Shown: positions 12,001 through 27,000 of the stretch, piece after piece
How positions within the stretch are numbered: the first letter of the stretch is position 1
Layout of the letters: each line of letters starts with the position of its first letter
Origin: Phalacrocorax aristotelis
Lineage: Eukaryota > Chordata > Aves > Suliformes > Phalacrocoracidae
Length of the DNA: 64,000 bases
NCBI RefSeq assembly: GCF_949628215.1
Contig: NC_134297.1
Span: 4,712,001 to 4,776,000 of the forward strand
Reading direction: 5' to 3'
Made by a program: the position numbers and the translations under genes
Notes under the pieces: generated by a model
The model's input: only the letters and a program-made list of their open reading frames with translations
What the model was told of the DNA's origin: nothing
Databases searched by the model: none

Positions 12001-15000
12001 GCATCCTTCAGCCCTGAATCTCCATCCCCTCTGCTGTGGGTGGTCTGTTTTAACCAAACTCACCATCAGGTTCCCAGTTAGCATCTCCTCTGCAGTACCT
12101 CCCCGCTGGGCACAGCTTGCAGGCGGCGGGGGCCACTGCCCCCTCCAAGGCGTTCAGCGTCCCCTCGGGGCACGGCAGGGGGACAGCAGTCCGAGCTGGA
12201 CAATAGTAACCTGTACATTGAGAGAGGCGAATGAGACACTGCTCAAGAAAGGAGAGAGGGGCAGGAACGTCAGGCTTGCTCTAACTAATGGCAAGTACCC
12301 CATCCCGTGGAGTGAACCACTGCTATGGCTCAGCCAGAAAGAGTTAGGCAGGCATCCACCACACCTCTTCCCACTTGTGTTAGGGGTTTGGCTGCACACC
12401 TGTATGGCTCACCCCTAGGGCAGCTGAGCGGCTCGACAGTGGCAGCCTCGCTGCAGGCCATACCAGCTGGGCAAGGGAGGCAGACACCTGCTCCAGGCAC
12501 AGGGCTGAATGTGCCGGGCTCACAGGGCAGCTCTAGCCCAGTACCCGCAGGACAGTAGAAGCCACTGGGACATCTGTATCCATGAATCCCATCAGAAGGG
12601 CAAGGAGCAGAGTTTCCTTCCAGGCAAACATACCTGTAGAGAGAGAATTCAGCCTGAAACAACGAGCTCACAACCCTGCTGTGAGGCAATAGATGGGGGA
12701 GGCACTAATCAAGAACCAAGGGTCAGCACATTAAGAAACATCCCGTGAAAATGCAATTTATTTCAGTTTTGCTAACAACTTCCCCCCTGCACCTATAATT
12801 TAGCACCTGCCTGAAAACCCTGGTAAAAGGCTTTTTTTCATCAAGCTGTTTGGAAAATTTTCTTATTCTGGAAGGAAAAGCCTCTGAAAACTGAAGGTTT
12901 TGTACTTCAGTAACACAGGGCATTCAGTTCGTGCTGTCTTTGCTTAGCCTCCTTTTATCCCCAGTCCTCTTGTAGGCCTCTGCTTTAATGCCATCTAGTT
13001 CTATATTGACTCTTCCCTTCACCACTTCCCTCCCAACAAGTAAAGATGAGGAAATATAAAAACCATTGCGGTAAGAGCAAAGCAACAAGGAAATAAGAGC
13101 CATGATCCCACTGCATGCTGTGGACACAGATTCAGAGGATGTAGTTTCTAAAGAAGAAATAATTCCTAGCCCTTGAGGCAAATGATGGAGTGCAAAAGGA
13201 AGAGTGTTGAACAGAAGAATAGCAAAGCTGCTGCTTTTTTTTTTTTTTTTGCCTGGAAGCCAGACCTATTTAGACTGAACAGCAGGCTATAAGTAGTGAT
13301 GGATGCTACATGGTAGAGGTGTTGAAAAGCAGCCTGGGCAAAACACAAATTGTACCCTGTTGGAGGGCAAGAACTTCACAGACTTCAGAAATCGAAGGTT
13401 GTTCATAATCATGTGAAAGCCATTACCGCCCAGCCCAGAAAACCTTAATCAACACTGTTACAGCCAGGCTGTAACATCTTTCTAGGGTTAAAGGAATTTT
13501 TGGGAAGGCTTAAAATTCAGCTGAGACATGGCAAATCCCTCTTATTGCCAGGAAGTCTGTTTCCATGGCTAATTATTTTTAGTCATTCCAAACATAGCTT
13601 GGAAATGCTATCTTGTCACTGGTTATTGCACCACCTTGTGGGAGAAAAGATAAAACGCAGAAGGGAAAAAGGATGCCCTGGTCAAATTCTCAGCAGTGTG
13701 GTTATGAAGCTAAATAAGGGATTTGTAATACACTAAACCTACGGTGAAAACAGTGAAAAACCATGTATTAAGCTGGGACAGAATGTCCGGCAAACATAAA
13801 GGGAAAAGGAATGGCTCCAAAACATCTACTGAGATCACCAAGTAGATGCTATATAGCCAACTTGAAGGGCTAAGAATAAAGTCTTTGCGGTTTAACTAAA
13901 TTTTCAGTATAAATATTTGCAGACAAGGCATTTGACAAGAGATATTCAGGCCCAGTGTCTTTTAGTTTGGATGTCCTCTACTATAACCTGTAGCGACCCT
14001 GCCAGCTGTATTTTGCCACTAACAAGCGACTGTCTCACCGCACCCTGCGTTACACAGCGATGTCTGAGCCAGATCAGACAATCCTGCCCCACTGCAATAC
14101 CGTCCAGCTGGGCAGGGCTGGCACTGTCCCTCTGCCTCTAGGCCCACGATGGCAGAGAAGGATCCAGGAGGACAGGGCACAGGATACCCTGTGCCACTGG
14201 GGCAGAAATGCCCTGCAGGACAGATGTCATTACCAGGCAGACCAAGGCTGGAAGATTCCACCTGTATCAGAAAAATAGAAGGAGAGAAAGTGTGTTATTG
14301 AAAGAAGATTTAGCACAACCTACTACAGAGATGGGTTCTAGAAAGGGCACATAGGAGCTGAGTCCTACAAGTTTGCTACCACTGAAACTAAATGAAGACC
14401 ACAGCTGGCATAAAAAGGGTACTGGCTGCTGAGGCGTGGCTATCCTATCCCTAATGCCATCTTTTGGATATTAGACAGCACACTCCACTGCAGTCTACAG
14501 AAATGGAGGTCTGGCCAGAATTTATCAGCAGGAAGCAACATTTACCAGCAGACATTAAGAGCAGCATGTCACGACATCCAAGGAGCTCTCAAGGGCAGCA
14601 GTAAAAGGCATGAGCAACCTCATACAGATCAGTAATGCTTGGAAAATGTTACACCAAAAGCTACAAGATTGTGACAGCCCAGTCCTTGTGCCCAAGTCGC
14701 TACGTTTACTGTGCTGCTGCCGGATGCTCACTCACCCTGTGTTTGAAGGGTGCTGGGCTGATGGCTCCCTTGGCACAATGATAACCAGAATAGCAAAATC
14801 CAGAAGGCTGGGATAGACCTTGTGCTGAGCAATACATGCCTACAATGAACAGAAAAGCGATGTCAGTGCGAGGGCCTGCGCAGAAGATTAGCGGAGGAGC
14901 CAATAATATGAAGGGAGAAGTCATATTTTCCCCAACCTCCCCATGTGTGCCCCTGGGTTTCTTGTGCCAAGTCCCTGCTTACCTGCTGGGCAGGGCTCAC

Positions 15001-18000
15001 AGTCAGACTCGCTAGTGGCACCAGTCCTGGGGCCAAAGGTACCCTTCGGACACGGATGCTCTGTACTGAAGTTGGTACCCAGTGGACAGAAGTACCCAGC
15101 AGGGCACAGCTCAGCAGTGTGCGCTCCAGAACCTAGGATACAAAGAACAGCATCTTGCTCAGGAGATATTACAAGAGGTGACAGGCAATGTCATTCTCTG
15201 TCAACGTAGTCAGCCTTCCTCCCCTATTAGTTCAGCCAGACCCACGGCATGGGATTCATTGTGCGTACTTCTAATTTAGTTGTTCAGATTCCTGTTGCAG
15301 TAATTGGAGAGAAACAGCAGCCCTTCCTGAGGAACTGCACTTCAAGTGCAATTCATCTCATCCTAAGGCAGACGTCTAAAATGAGAAAGATAAATTGCAC
15401 CTCAGAAGTGACTACAGAGGGAGCACAGAAAACTAGCTCAGATACAGATGCCTGCAAAGGAGGTGTCTACAGTTTTATTAGAGGAATCCCATCTAGGGAG
15501 TACAATTCCACTTGCGCAGCCGTATTTCTTGGGGTTTTGTTGTAGCATGCATGAGCTACCACAGGGAAATATCTTCATTACTTGTATTTTACTGGGTATG
15601 GAGTTTCTTTCCCCACACAGGAGAAAGGTTTGGCTTCAGCCTACTTGTTCACCTACAAGTCATATTCTCTGAAATGTGTTTTGACTTTTGTTCTTGGCAG
15701 AAACTGATGCACCTGCCCATCCAGTCCAATCCATGTAATCCTAACTTAGTAGAACCTTAACAGAAGAAAGGAAACTATGGCACTCAAAATCCCCGTTTTT
15801 CCCACTAAGTCTAACAGGAAGACTCAGCCCTTAATGACATGGAATCCTTTTTTACCACAACACACAGCCCCCTCCAGACTCTTCACTTTTGTTAGGCTGT
15901 TCACAGAAGAGCCCTGCTGGGCAGGGGTCACAAAAGTCCTTCCCCTCCTGTGACTGATATGTCCCATTCTCACAGGGTACAGGGAAAGCAGATCCCGTGG
16001 GGCAGTAAAAGCCTCGTGGATAGCCATAGGGAACAGGGATAACTGAAGTCTGGCCCGGTGGGCAGTAGTAGCCTGCAGAACACGGGCCTTCAGAAGTGGT
16101 TTTGCCCAGCCCTGCAACAACAAAAGCAAAACCTTTCCCTTTTCCCTTGCCACATAAAAGACAATGGAAACCCTCATCTCCTGAAATCATCATCTCCTCC
16201 ATCATATACCTGTAACATGTGTCACAAAGTACCTGTTCTCTGAAGCTCAGCCTCAGACAAAGAACATCTTATCACAAAGTCAGTTCTGAATTACATGCCT
16301 GGGGGAAACATAGGCTTCCAATTCAAAAGCTCAGCTGTGATTCTGAGGCTCTCATTTGTGGTTCCAAGCTCTGCTATAAACTCATGCTAGTTTAGTCAAG
16401 TAATTTCCTCCCTGTAGCTTTAGTTCCTCACCTGAGAAAGGAAAAGCCTCTTTGTCTCACGGAAGGTGATGGGCGAGTCTGTTACCGTCAGTGTGACCGC
16501 AAATATTTCAGTGTTGGGGGGAGCAAATAAACATCTTGTACAGACAGATGGTGAGAACCTCTGAGAAGGAGCTGATGTCTCAGAGCAGAGACCCTGGCTG
16601 CTGGCCAGTACCAAGCTCCTGTTTGCCAGGATATTTTGATTCCCTGAGAGACTGAAGACATATAAGATATCTAGAAAAGGCGGCTGAGCCAAAGAAGAAA
16701 GGCGTAATAGCAAGAAGTGTTATTGGTGACCTGGGGCTGCTACCAAGAACACAACAGGAGTTTTGGAAGACAAATGATTCAGGGCATTTATACTTGACAC
16801 ACATCTGCAGAAACCATCACTAGCCAAAGATGATGCGTGGCACCTACTGAGTTTGTTCTTCCTATATCTGCTAAGAACAAACTTGTAAGGAATAACGCTG
16901 TACTGGATGTCTATCTTGACTCACATTGTGTAACGCCCCCAGTTCCCAAACACACCAGCAGAGACTCACCAGTGCAGAAGTATCCAGCTGGGCAGAGCTG
17001 ACAGTCTGTTGACTTCCATTTTCCACTGTCAGAGCTGAAGCTTCCAGGGCTGCATGGGATTGGGGATTCAGAGCCTTCAGGACAGTAGAAGCCAGGGGGG
17101 CAGTGCTTATGATCTGGCTGCGTGGATCCAAGATCACAGAAATACCCAGCGTAACATGTTCCTGCAAGAAAGAAAACCTTCTGTGTTGGGCTTAAGCAAC
17201 CAGAAAACATGAAAAAAAATTCCAAACCGGGAGACTAAAAAAGATGTTAGATACATGCAATACACACCAGAAACACTGGCTAGGCCTTCTCCTTGGCAGA
17301 ACTTCCCCCCAGGACAGGGCAGGCAGGCATTACGGTAAACCATCCCAGACTGAGGTAAAAACGTGCCAGTGGGGCATGGCTCTGGCCTCCTGCTACCTGG
17401 TGGGCAGTAATGGCCTGCTGGGCAAAGGTTGCCTGCCTCGTCATTAACAGGATTGGGTATATGTGCCTTTGAAGTGCAGTAATACCCAGGCAAACAAGGG
17501 CCACTTGGGGATGAGAGCCCTAAAAAAAAAAAGGAACATAAATTCAAATAAGCCAGTGGCATTATATAAATCGCAGCTTCTGGACTAAACAAACCAGACA
17601 AGCCTTGTCATCACAATGATTTCAGAGTCTACTGGCCTGTGACTAGCTCCGTTATTTAAAAGCTGGATCTACAGTCTGCCTATTTAATTATACAAGCGAT
17701 TACCAGAAAACTAAAGGCCTAAACAGCTTTCTAGATCATGTTAACAGAAGGGGCCGATCCGTACCTGTCTTTCCACTAAGAGACAACAAAGAACAAATGA
17801 GTCCTAGAAGCCAAGCTGTTTGCCTTTTGGTTTCATAATCTTTGCTAAAACAAAAACACCTGATCTGCCTCTTCGATTAAACTTACAAAAGATAGTTTGT
17901 AAAAATCTTTGAAATGAACACAAAAAACCTCTACTCCAGGGGTCCCAGAGATCACTACACATGTAACTTACAAGTCGTAAGAACTGCATACAGAAGAACA

Positions 18001-21000
18001 CTTTACCCATTGGGGACCTTTCTGACTCTCCTAGACACAAAGCAGCCTAGGACTGTATTTAATCTATACATGATTCCTACCTGCACTGGCACAAAATGTG
18101 CCTCCAGGACAAGGCTTGCATTCCCCAGGATTTTCCAGTCCAGTTTGGCTACTGTAGGTGCCCTCTGGGCACGGGTACTGATTGGCAGCTTTTGTTCCTG
18201 AGAGGCAGTAATATCCTGCAGGACATTCTATTGGTTTAACCACGCCTTGTGAGAAGTTCTCTTGGAGATCACCTGGCTGGTCTTTTAGGGCACAGAACCT
18301 ATTAAAAAATAAAACAAAACCCCAAACCAAACTGCAAGTCTTGTCTCAGCCCGCGCTCTGTTCTGCCAGAGACTAAGAAACACTTTCTGCACAACAGAGA
18401 CAGTCCAAGACTACACAATAAAAGGAAAGCAAATTACTTGAAAGGAAACAAATGGAGCGCTGAGATGCAAACTGTCAGGACCATTCTGTCCAGACAGACC
18501 TACCAGGATGGATCTTCTACGATACACAGGTTGCAGTACAGAAAATGACACAATAGAGGGAAAGGTGATATGAAAACAGAAACGAGAAAACCAGCCTTGT
18601 ATATGAAAGGACCCAACACACAGAGCAGCCTAAGGCAGAGGGAAATACACATGCTAATTCCTAAGGAGAGCATTAAGAGGAAGGAGCGAATCCATTTCAC
18701 TTACATTCCTGCTGGGCACGTTTCACATTGGCTTTTACCAGCCTGATCCTGATATTTTCCGGAGGGACAGGGTATGGGCTCTGGGCTGCCAGTGGGGCAA
18801 TAGTGACCCACAGGACACAAATAATCTAGGAGTAAAAAAAAAACCAAACAACACTTCTAACGTCACTGCTCTGCTTATGCGCTGAACATCTGTATAGTGC
18901 CATTAGAGGAAGCATCACTGCAAACGCAGAACTGGAAGGTTTAATAAGATAAAAGCTTTAAAAAGAACAACCACCCCCCTCCCAGTTTTGTTAAAAGCAG
19001 TGCTAAACACAGATTTGAGCAGCGGAGGCCCGTGCACCCCACTCTCAACACCAACTTCGCTATCACCGAACTAGGCTTTTAACTGAACAGCCATGCAGAC
19101 GTGCTGCCCTTAACAGCTTTCAGAAAGCTGAAGGGGCTCCAGCCTCTCTGCACTGTCACGTGGTTCACTAACTTCCTTTTCACAGAGCCACCTGTAGGCT
19201 TCTAAAATGCCAGGATCCGAGTCACACTTATCCCTGCATCACCCTTAACGAAAGAGAGAATCAACAATTGCATATAACCTCTCTCTCACTGGCTTTTTCT
19301 AAGAAGGGTGAAAATATCACAAGGAATAAACTCTTGGTATTCTTTTTTTTCAGCTTGTTTTTTGCCTTGGTAAGAATCCCTATCTTTCCTACTGTATTTA
19401 CACATAATTACCCACTACTTCACCTTGGAAAAATTTTGGAAATTCTGCCTTTTTAATCTAATTAGCTAGCCATTTCTAAAAGTAACTTGAAACAGCAAGT
19501 AAAGGCAGAATTTAAGATCATATTTGCACTGCAAAGAATGACACCAAAGATTTTGTACCTGAATGCTGGTCTGAGACAGAGCCCTCCGGGCAAAACCACC
19601 CTTCTTTACACAAGCCCTCCGGGGAGCTCTGACCATGCTGAGAACAGAACCACCCTGGGAAGCACGCCTGGCAATCCTGTGCTGACTGGCCACCACGATG
19701 AGCCAAAAAGGAGCCTGAAAATAAAAAGCCACCAAACGCACATTCTCATGTCATCCTAGACCCTGCTGGAAGTGGCTGTGAAGCACAAGCTGTTCACACA
19801 GTAACTTTCTAGCAACGCTAGCCCCAGCTACCTCTTGCAGGAGATGCCAAAAGGATGCTGGCTAGGAAGGGATTCAAAGGGAGTACAGTCCCCAGCACGC
19901 CCTTAGGAGAGTAGATGACAGCCTTCCTGTAAGAGGGGTCCGTGAGAGGTTGGTCCCGAGTGCTGGCTGAATTCCTATTTATTTCTGGTCTGGACTGAGC
20001 AGTACAATCACTTGCTTAATGTAACTGTAGGTTTAATCCAGGAAAGAAACAAACATTCCACAGTCTCTCTCATTCAACTTAATCCTTCCTCTCATTAATG
20101 GCGATGTCAAAAGGACACCTCTCACTGTGCAGGGAGGGCAGCAGAGGCTCTTACACATGCCTGGCTGTGTGACCTCTCCTTCAGGAGGGCTCAGCAAAGA
20201 GCTTCCCCCCCACAGCTGCACAGCAGCACGCAGGCCACAGACAGCGGCTCCAGAGGCAGTTTTGCAATTACTGTCTGAATGCAGTACTGAATTTAGGACT
20301 GATGTTTCCAATACAACACCACTGGATTAGAGGCTAAGTTTTTGTACTGATAGCAGCTGTCCCTTGGGGGGACATAAAGGCATGCTTCAGTGCAAAGTAA
20401 TAAGGGGCTGCGGAACAATGGCACAGACTCAAATGAGCTCAGCAGCTCACTGGGCACTGGGAAGAGAAATGATAGCATGCAGCAGCTGCCATCAAACCCA
20501 CCTGAGGGACATGGAGATGGAGAAGAACTCCCTGCAGGACAATAATGGCCTCGAGGACAAATGTTCCCCACTGCTCCATCCATGGGGTTTGGGAGTGTGG
20601 AGCCCCCTGTGCAGTAGAAGCCAGCATCACAGGGACCTGATGGAGCTGCGAGCTCTGCAGCTGCACAGTACAAACCTGATGCAGTGGGCAGAAGCAAGGC
20701 CATCGTTTAAGAGACACCAGAACCAAACAGTTCCCAGCACAAGACTGGGACTGCCTACTGATCTTGGCAAAAGAGTACAAACAACCCAACCCAAAAATTT
20801 GTGCAGGAAGAAAGACTGTTCTCCTACCTGGAGTGCAGGGAAGAGGAAAAAATGAACCAGCAGGGCAAAAGGTTCCCGCTTGGCACAACCCAACAGATCC
20901 AGAAGCTGGAGCTGCCATGCCTGCTAATGGAAAAGACACAGAATCAGTTGAAACATAAGAATTGCAAGCACTCTATCTTATCGGAAGAGCTCAGGAAGAA

Positions 21001-24000
21001 CAGAACTAGAGCACTGAATTAAGGAAAGTAAAGTAAGCCATCCTGAACCTGCCTGGGTCCTTTAAGTGTAATACCACCTCCTCAGTAATAATAATCATCA
21101 TGCTTTATTGTTCCCCTTCGTACCAGAATCATTTCCAGGAAACGCTGACTTGCTTGACGTGGATCCCGGTGGACAAAACCATCCAGGCATGCACAGTCCA
21201 TCTGGTCTTGCTAGGCCTGGCTTGGAACAGACCCTTCCAGGAGGACACAGCTGGCACTTGGAAGCATCCCAGATATTTAAAGCTTCACTGTAGGTTCCAG
21301 GGGGACAAGGATACTGTGTGGCAAATTTTGTATTCCTGGGGCAATAGTGACCTAGGAAAGAAAAGACAGGCTTCATAAAGCTTAACACATCCTGTTAATA
21401 GCCTGGGAAGAATCCCCAACCTGCTCACATAGCATTCTCTTCATCTCTTTCTGAGAAGGACTGATCCCAAGCTATGATGGTGGGCCCATCTTGCAATTTA
21501 TCACTACGCAGCGAGCGCTACTTCACATTGGCTGCCTAAAACGAAGCCGATCAGGGCTGCGGATTAGCAATAGTTTTAACAGCATGTTGTTTTTTAATGA
21601 GAAGATCTCAGTGCGTGATAGGTCTACCGTCAAAACTGTTTGCTCCATTTACCATTTTCCACATTCAGACAGGAACTGAATCCCAAAGAGCTTAAGTGCT
21701 TTGACCAAGGTCATTGATGTGTCCAGTGGAAGAGATTCGTGCCTCAGGCAGCCCAGTCCAATGACAAATCAACTCCAAATAGCTGTAGGGGCGTCTGCTA
21801 ATCCCTTAAAATTTCCTGGAATAAGTCAGTAGGGGCAATAGACCCACCTGCGGGGCAATCTGTGTAGTTTGTGGAAGCAGCCGTGCAGTAAAAGCCTTCT
21901 GGGCACTCCAGACACTGTGCCATACTCCAAGTTGGGCTGTAACTCCCTGCAGGGCAAGGCTGGGCTCTGCTGCTCCCCACCACACAGTAATGTCCAGGTG
22001 GACACGGTCCTCCACTGGCTGTTACCTTTGAAGAAAAACACCATAGTGACAGCCTACAAAGACAGAGGCTGGCCTTGCAAAAGGTCTACGTCAGGTTCTA
22101 ATGGTGAAGAGAATCAGACATGTAGTATGAAATCCTGCACTCATCCCTCAGTCTTTTAGGCTGCACACCTATCCTTTTCCAAAATAAGGGATCAGAATTC
22201 TGCCCATGACAAGTCTCGCTGGGCTGATCGTTTGGAAGATGGCACCACTCATGTCTTTGTTCATGGTCCATAGAGAGCTGTGGCATAAAACCGGTGCCTT
22301 GTTGAGTTATCATCTTTAAAAATTCTTGTTGTGTTTTGCCTAGGAGGAGAGCTGACGGATGCAGTATTCTGATCAAACTCATGCACTCCTAACCTCTGTA
22401 ATTTTAATCTGATATGACATTCTACTCTGCTTTGCAGCATCAATATGCAAAAGATAGAACTATTTTTGGTCAGCTTTTAGATATAAAAGCTGAAAGAAGG
22501 CCTGGTGTATTTTTCCCTCTCTAGCCCCTTTCACTATCAATAAACCAGATGTACCTGACACAGAAGATAACGTAGGTAAGGGAGAGTTTAATCTGGGGCA
22601 AAAGAACTAAGGTGACCTTATGGTCTTCAGTTCTACAGATATGACATTTGACGCTATTTACATCACAAGAACAGCTTACCCTGGGAGGTTTAGGAGAAAT
22701 GGTTCCTCCGCTACAGTAGAATCCAGCCTCACATAATCCAGTTGGAGACACGAGTCCAGTCCCATTGCAGAAATAACCTGAAATTAAGAGGGACCGCAAA
22801 AGGACCATAACGACATTGGTCACACAGGACAGAAAACAGCAAGTATGTAATGAGGAAATAATCACAGAAGCGTCACGTTTGATGTCACACACATCTATTC
22901 TCCTGGAGATGCTTTCACTGAGAATAGACGCAAGTAGAGAGCTTACACGCCTGGACAAACAGCACTACTCCTATCATCTCTAAGTATGAAAGCATCTAGA
23001 GAAAGGGAAGCTCTCAGTGCTTGCACTTCACTGTGAGTACATGGAGAAGTGGCAGATTTAGTCTCTCTCTGCTCCACCTAACATCTCTCTCCAAGAAAGT
23101 GGTTGTTCATGACTGCCTGCTCTACAACCACCAAGTTTCTCAGGAGCCCTAGAAATGCTGGCGTCTGGCTTGATCTCATTAATCCTTTCTTTCAGTATTG
23201 TACCTGCATCACACAGGAGACAGTCATCAATCCCAGTATTCCCAGTTGAGTTACTATAAGAACCAGGAGGACACGGCCGTGGAAAGGGAGAGCCCATAGG
23301 ACAGTAAGTTCCCTTCGGGCATGTGTTCCCCAGAAGACCATCTGTAGGTGTTGGACTAGAAATGCTTCCACTGCAGTAGAACCCAGCTGAACAAGGTCCC
23401 GTAACACGCGACTGCCCCACAAGTGCACAATAGTGCCCTGAGAAAGCAATGCAATGCCATTAATACTGGCAGAAAAAAGCCAGAAAGATACTTAGAGAAC
23501 GAGATACGTACCTACAGAGTTCATCCACTGAACCACCAAAGCTCAAGAACATTCAATATATATTTTCATACATTCTCCTGTCACTATCCTGAGATACGCT
23601 GTTGGCTGTTTACCTGGGTCACAGGGGGTACAGTGAGACATCAGGCTGCTTCCAGTCTGTGGGTTGTAAGTCCCCTTAGGGCATGGGAACTGAGTTGCAG
23701 AAGCAGTACCGGTAGGGCAGTAGTGGCCAGCTGAACATTCATTCTCCAAGAAGGAAGAGGAATTTTTGGGGCAGAAGAACCTGGTCCAAAGACAGATTAA
23801 AAAAGGTGGTGGTGGGGAACAAATGTTTTTCTAGGAATACTCTATCCAGAAGTACCTTAACAATGACTTAATGGTGGGACTAGCTAGTCCCACTGTTGCA
23901 CAGGCTGTTGCACTGTGCTGTATTGACCACAAGAGACCTACGTATGCATATTACTATATTCTTAGTTGTTTCCTTGTACGCCAAATTGATGGCATAATTG

Positions 24001-27000
24001 CAAAAGCCACAGCAACATCATTTTCTTAACTTGAGTCATAACACACCCAGGCTGTGATTCATCAACTTGTAAAAGTTAATCAAGGTCACATCCAGTCAGT
24101 AATTAAAGATGAATCCCCCATGGAAAAAACGGACTCAGCATCAGGTGATATACAAGATCCTCTTCGCCTTCAACAGGCCTCTGCCAGCCTGTTGCCAAGG
24201 GAACCATCTATTACTTCGGACATGAAAAGTTTATGGTGCCGATGGTTTCCTTGCTCTGAATAGCCTTCTGAGCTAAATTCCCTTCCAGTGTAGTTGCACC
24301 TGGGTTTAGCACTTTGCCTGGTCCCATAACCAATTTTACAGTGTTGCCAAACAGAGCTCGGCTTCCTCTCAGACACAAGTGCTTTTCAGCAGTAAAATAA
24401 GTAATTTTCCCACTGCACAGTGCTCCATAATGACTAGAAAAACAACTCTTTCCAGTAGCCCCTTACTCACATGTATAATGCTAAGCTCACTGTTCACTCT
24501 TACCCTTTAGGACAGGGGCGGCAGCTGGCTTGCCTTTGTGAAGGGTTATAGGACCCTGCCGGACAAGCAATTGGAAGAGCTGCACCCTTGGGACAGAAAT
24601 ACCCTGGAAAAGAAACAACAGATCAGAATTAGAGGTCCTTGAAAAACAAAGGCAAACCAGGCATTAAAGGGGACCCTAACTCACCCTGGGGACACGGCTG
24701 TGGCTTCTCATCAGGAGCACAGTAGTCACCTTCTGGGCAAGCATGGCACTTCTCTCCACGGATGTGTGGCATGTAGGAGCCAGGGGGGCACGGCTCTGGA
24801 CTCCTGGATCCAGGAGGACAAAAGTGACTGACGGGACACGGAGCTCCTGAAAGGCCATCAGTGGGTGTTGGGGTCTGGGCCCTAGTGACGCAGTAGTACC
24901 TGCAGCCGTGAATACAGGAACATACTCTCTCTATCTCAAGAGTGTAAAGACGACCCCTTGCAGAACACCTCTCCTTACACAGAGTACATTGATGTGTTAG
25001 TTCTTCTACTCACCCTGCGCTGCAGTGTCCTGAGGGAGTGCTCTGGCCAGAGCTATTGCAAAAATATCCCCCAGGGCACGGCTGGCATTCCTGCAAACTC
25101 CTGCTGCCTTCACTGCCAGACCATGTGCCAGGAGGGCACTGTAATGGAAGCGGTGCACCTAGTAAAATCAATTGCACCGCAGTGAGGAAACGCCACCTCA
25201 TGCCTTCTGTGAATTAAGAAAAGTGATTCTTTAGCAAAGCACCCTACCTTCAGGACAATAATGACCAGGAGGACAAGGCAGTCCTGATTCTCCATCTTGG
25301 GGGTTTCTTACTCGGGCACCACTTTTGCACCAAAATCCCTCAGCACAGTCTCCTAGAAAACAGAATAACATATACAAAATGCATGAATGTATTAAAATAA
25401 TGGGGACTTAAACACAAATTTCAGACTACAGACTCAAGTACAGTCATGTGCTGTGCCATCGTGCAGAGCCGCTGCCAGTCTACAAAGAAGTGATGTCATC
25501 GAGCAGAAGTGGAAGATGCCAGACTGGCAGTTTGTAGATAGGGAAGCACTTTACTTAGCTTAGACTAAGGACTGCCTCCATATTTGGGCAAGTACTTAAG
25601 CACACATTTCTCTTTAGGCACGTATTCAACACACCTTCAAGCGAAGCCTGAAATACTAAAATTTTATTGAAGTGCTGTTGCGGTTTTGGCTAAGATAGAG
25701 TTAATTTTCTTCCTAGTAGCTGGTGTTGTGTTTTGGATTTAGTATGAGAATAACGTTGATAACATGCTGATGTTTTAGTTGTTGCTAAGTAGTGTTTACG
25801 CCAGTCGAGGCTTTTTCAGCTTCTCATGCCCTGCCAGCGAGAAGCTGGGAGGAGGCACAGCCAGGGCAGCTGACCCAAACTGGCCAAAGGGATATTCAAT
25901 ACCATAGGATGTCACGCTCAGTATATAAACTGTGGGGAGTTGGCCGGGGGGCAGCAATCGCTGCTTGGGGACTGGCTGGGCTTTGGTCAGGGGGTGATGA
26001 GCACCTGCCTTGTGCCTCACTTATTTTATATATTATTATTATTATGCTCGCTTCCTTTTCTGTCCTATTAAACTGTCTTTATCTCAACCCACAGATTTTA
26101 CCTCCCCCCCCAGTTCTCTCCCCATCCCACTGAACTGGGGGGAGTGAGCAAACAGCTGTGTGGTGTTTAGCTGCCTGCTGGGTTAAACCACAACAAGTGC
26201 TTTGCTGAATTAGCACCTTTATCTATACAGGACAAGGAGTAACAACAAAAATCATCAATGCCGTTGTGAAAAAAACAGTCTGGAAAAAAAAAAAAAGAAA
26301 GGAGGCTGTCATTGCTGGGTATTTTGCCCTCTCATTCTCTGCTAATCCTAATCACACGTGCGCCAGTTATGTAAAAGGATTAGTTCTTCAGGGACTAGGC
26401 TGAAAAAAAACTAATTCTAAAAACAATGCCAGACAGGTTTGACACTGAAAAACTCCCCGCTGGATTTTTTTGACGAGGTATCATACACAGAGTTCTAGTT
26501 TCTGCAGTCCCTCTCTCACTTCTTGCTTAGAAAAAAAAATATCTTTTTCTTTCTCAGAAAGTTCTTGACAAGTAAAATGGGACAGTGGTCCTTAGCTGAG
26601 GTCAGAACCCTAGAGTCCCAACTCCAATCCCTGGCAACAGCCATCAGCCATCGAGAAGACTCTCTAGCAGTAGTGAATATGCTCAGAACAGCAGCAATAT
26701 ACCTGTTGGGGCAGCGAGTCCAGAGAATTCACAGTATTTTCCTGATGGGCATCGTTGACATTCCTTGATAGTTTTCAGTTTTTGCCTCGGTCCAAAGGTT
26801 CCTGCAGGGCAGCTGTACTGAGTGCTCCTGCTCGTCCCTGGTGGGCAGTAAAAGCCTTGAGGGCATGGGTAAAGGGTGAAATCAACAACTGGCCCCCGCT
26901 GGCCGTCACAGTAATAACCTGCAGTGAAGACAGAGGAGGGAAAGCTAAATTAGTCACTGAGATACACTAGCTATTGAGGTGCTGCTCATCAGAAGAGGGG

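Noticed and set aside
20439-20939. 166-codon minus-strand frame across exons 41 and 42
   Set aside because: It is exon 41 read in frame into its intron, then exon 42 out of frame; the spliced reading has the GCC motifs and correct junctions.
25676-26195. Possibility of a larger retroviral copy with coding genes
   Set aside because: Only a single LTR bounded by matching target duplications is present; no internal region lies inside the duplications.
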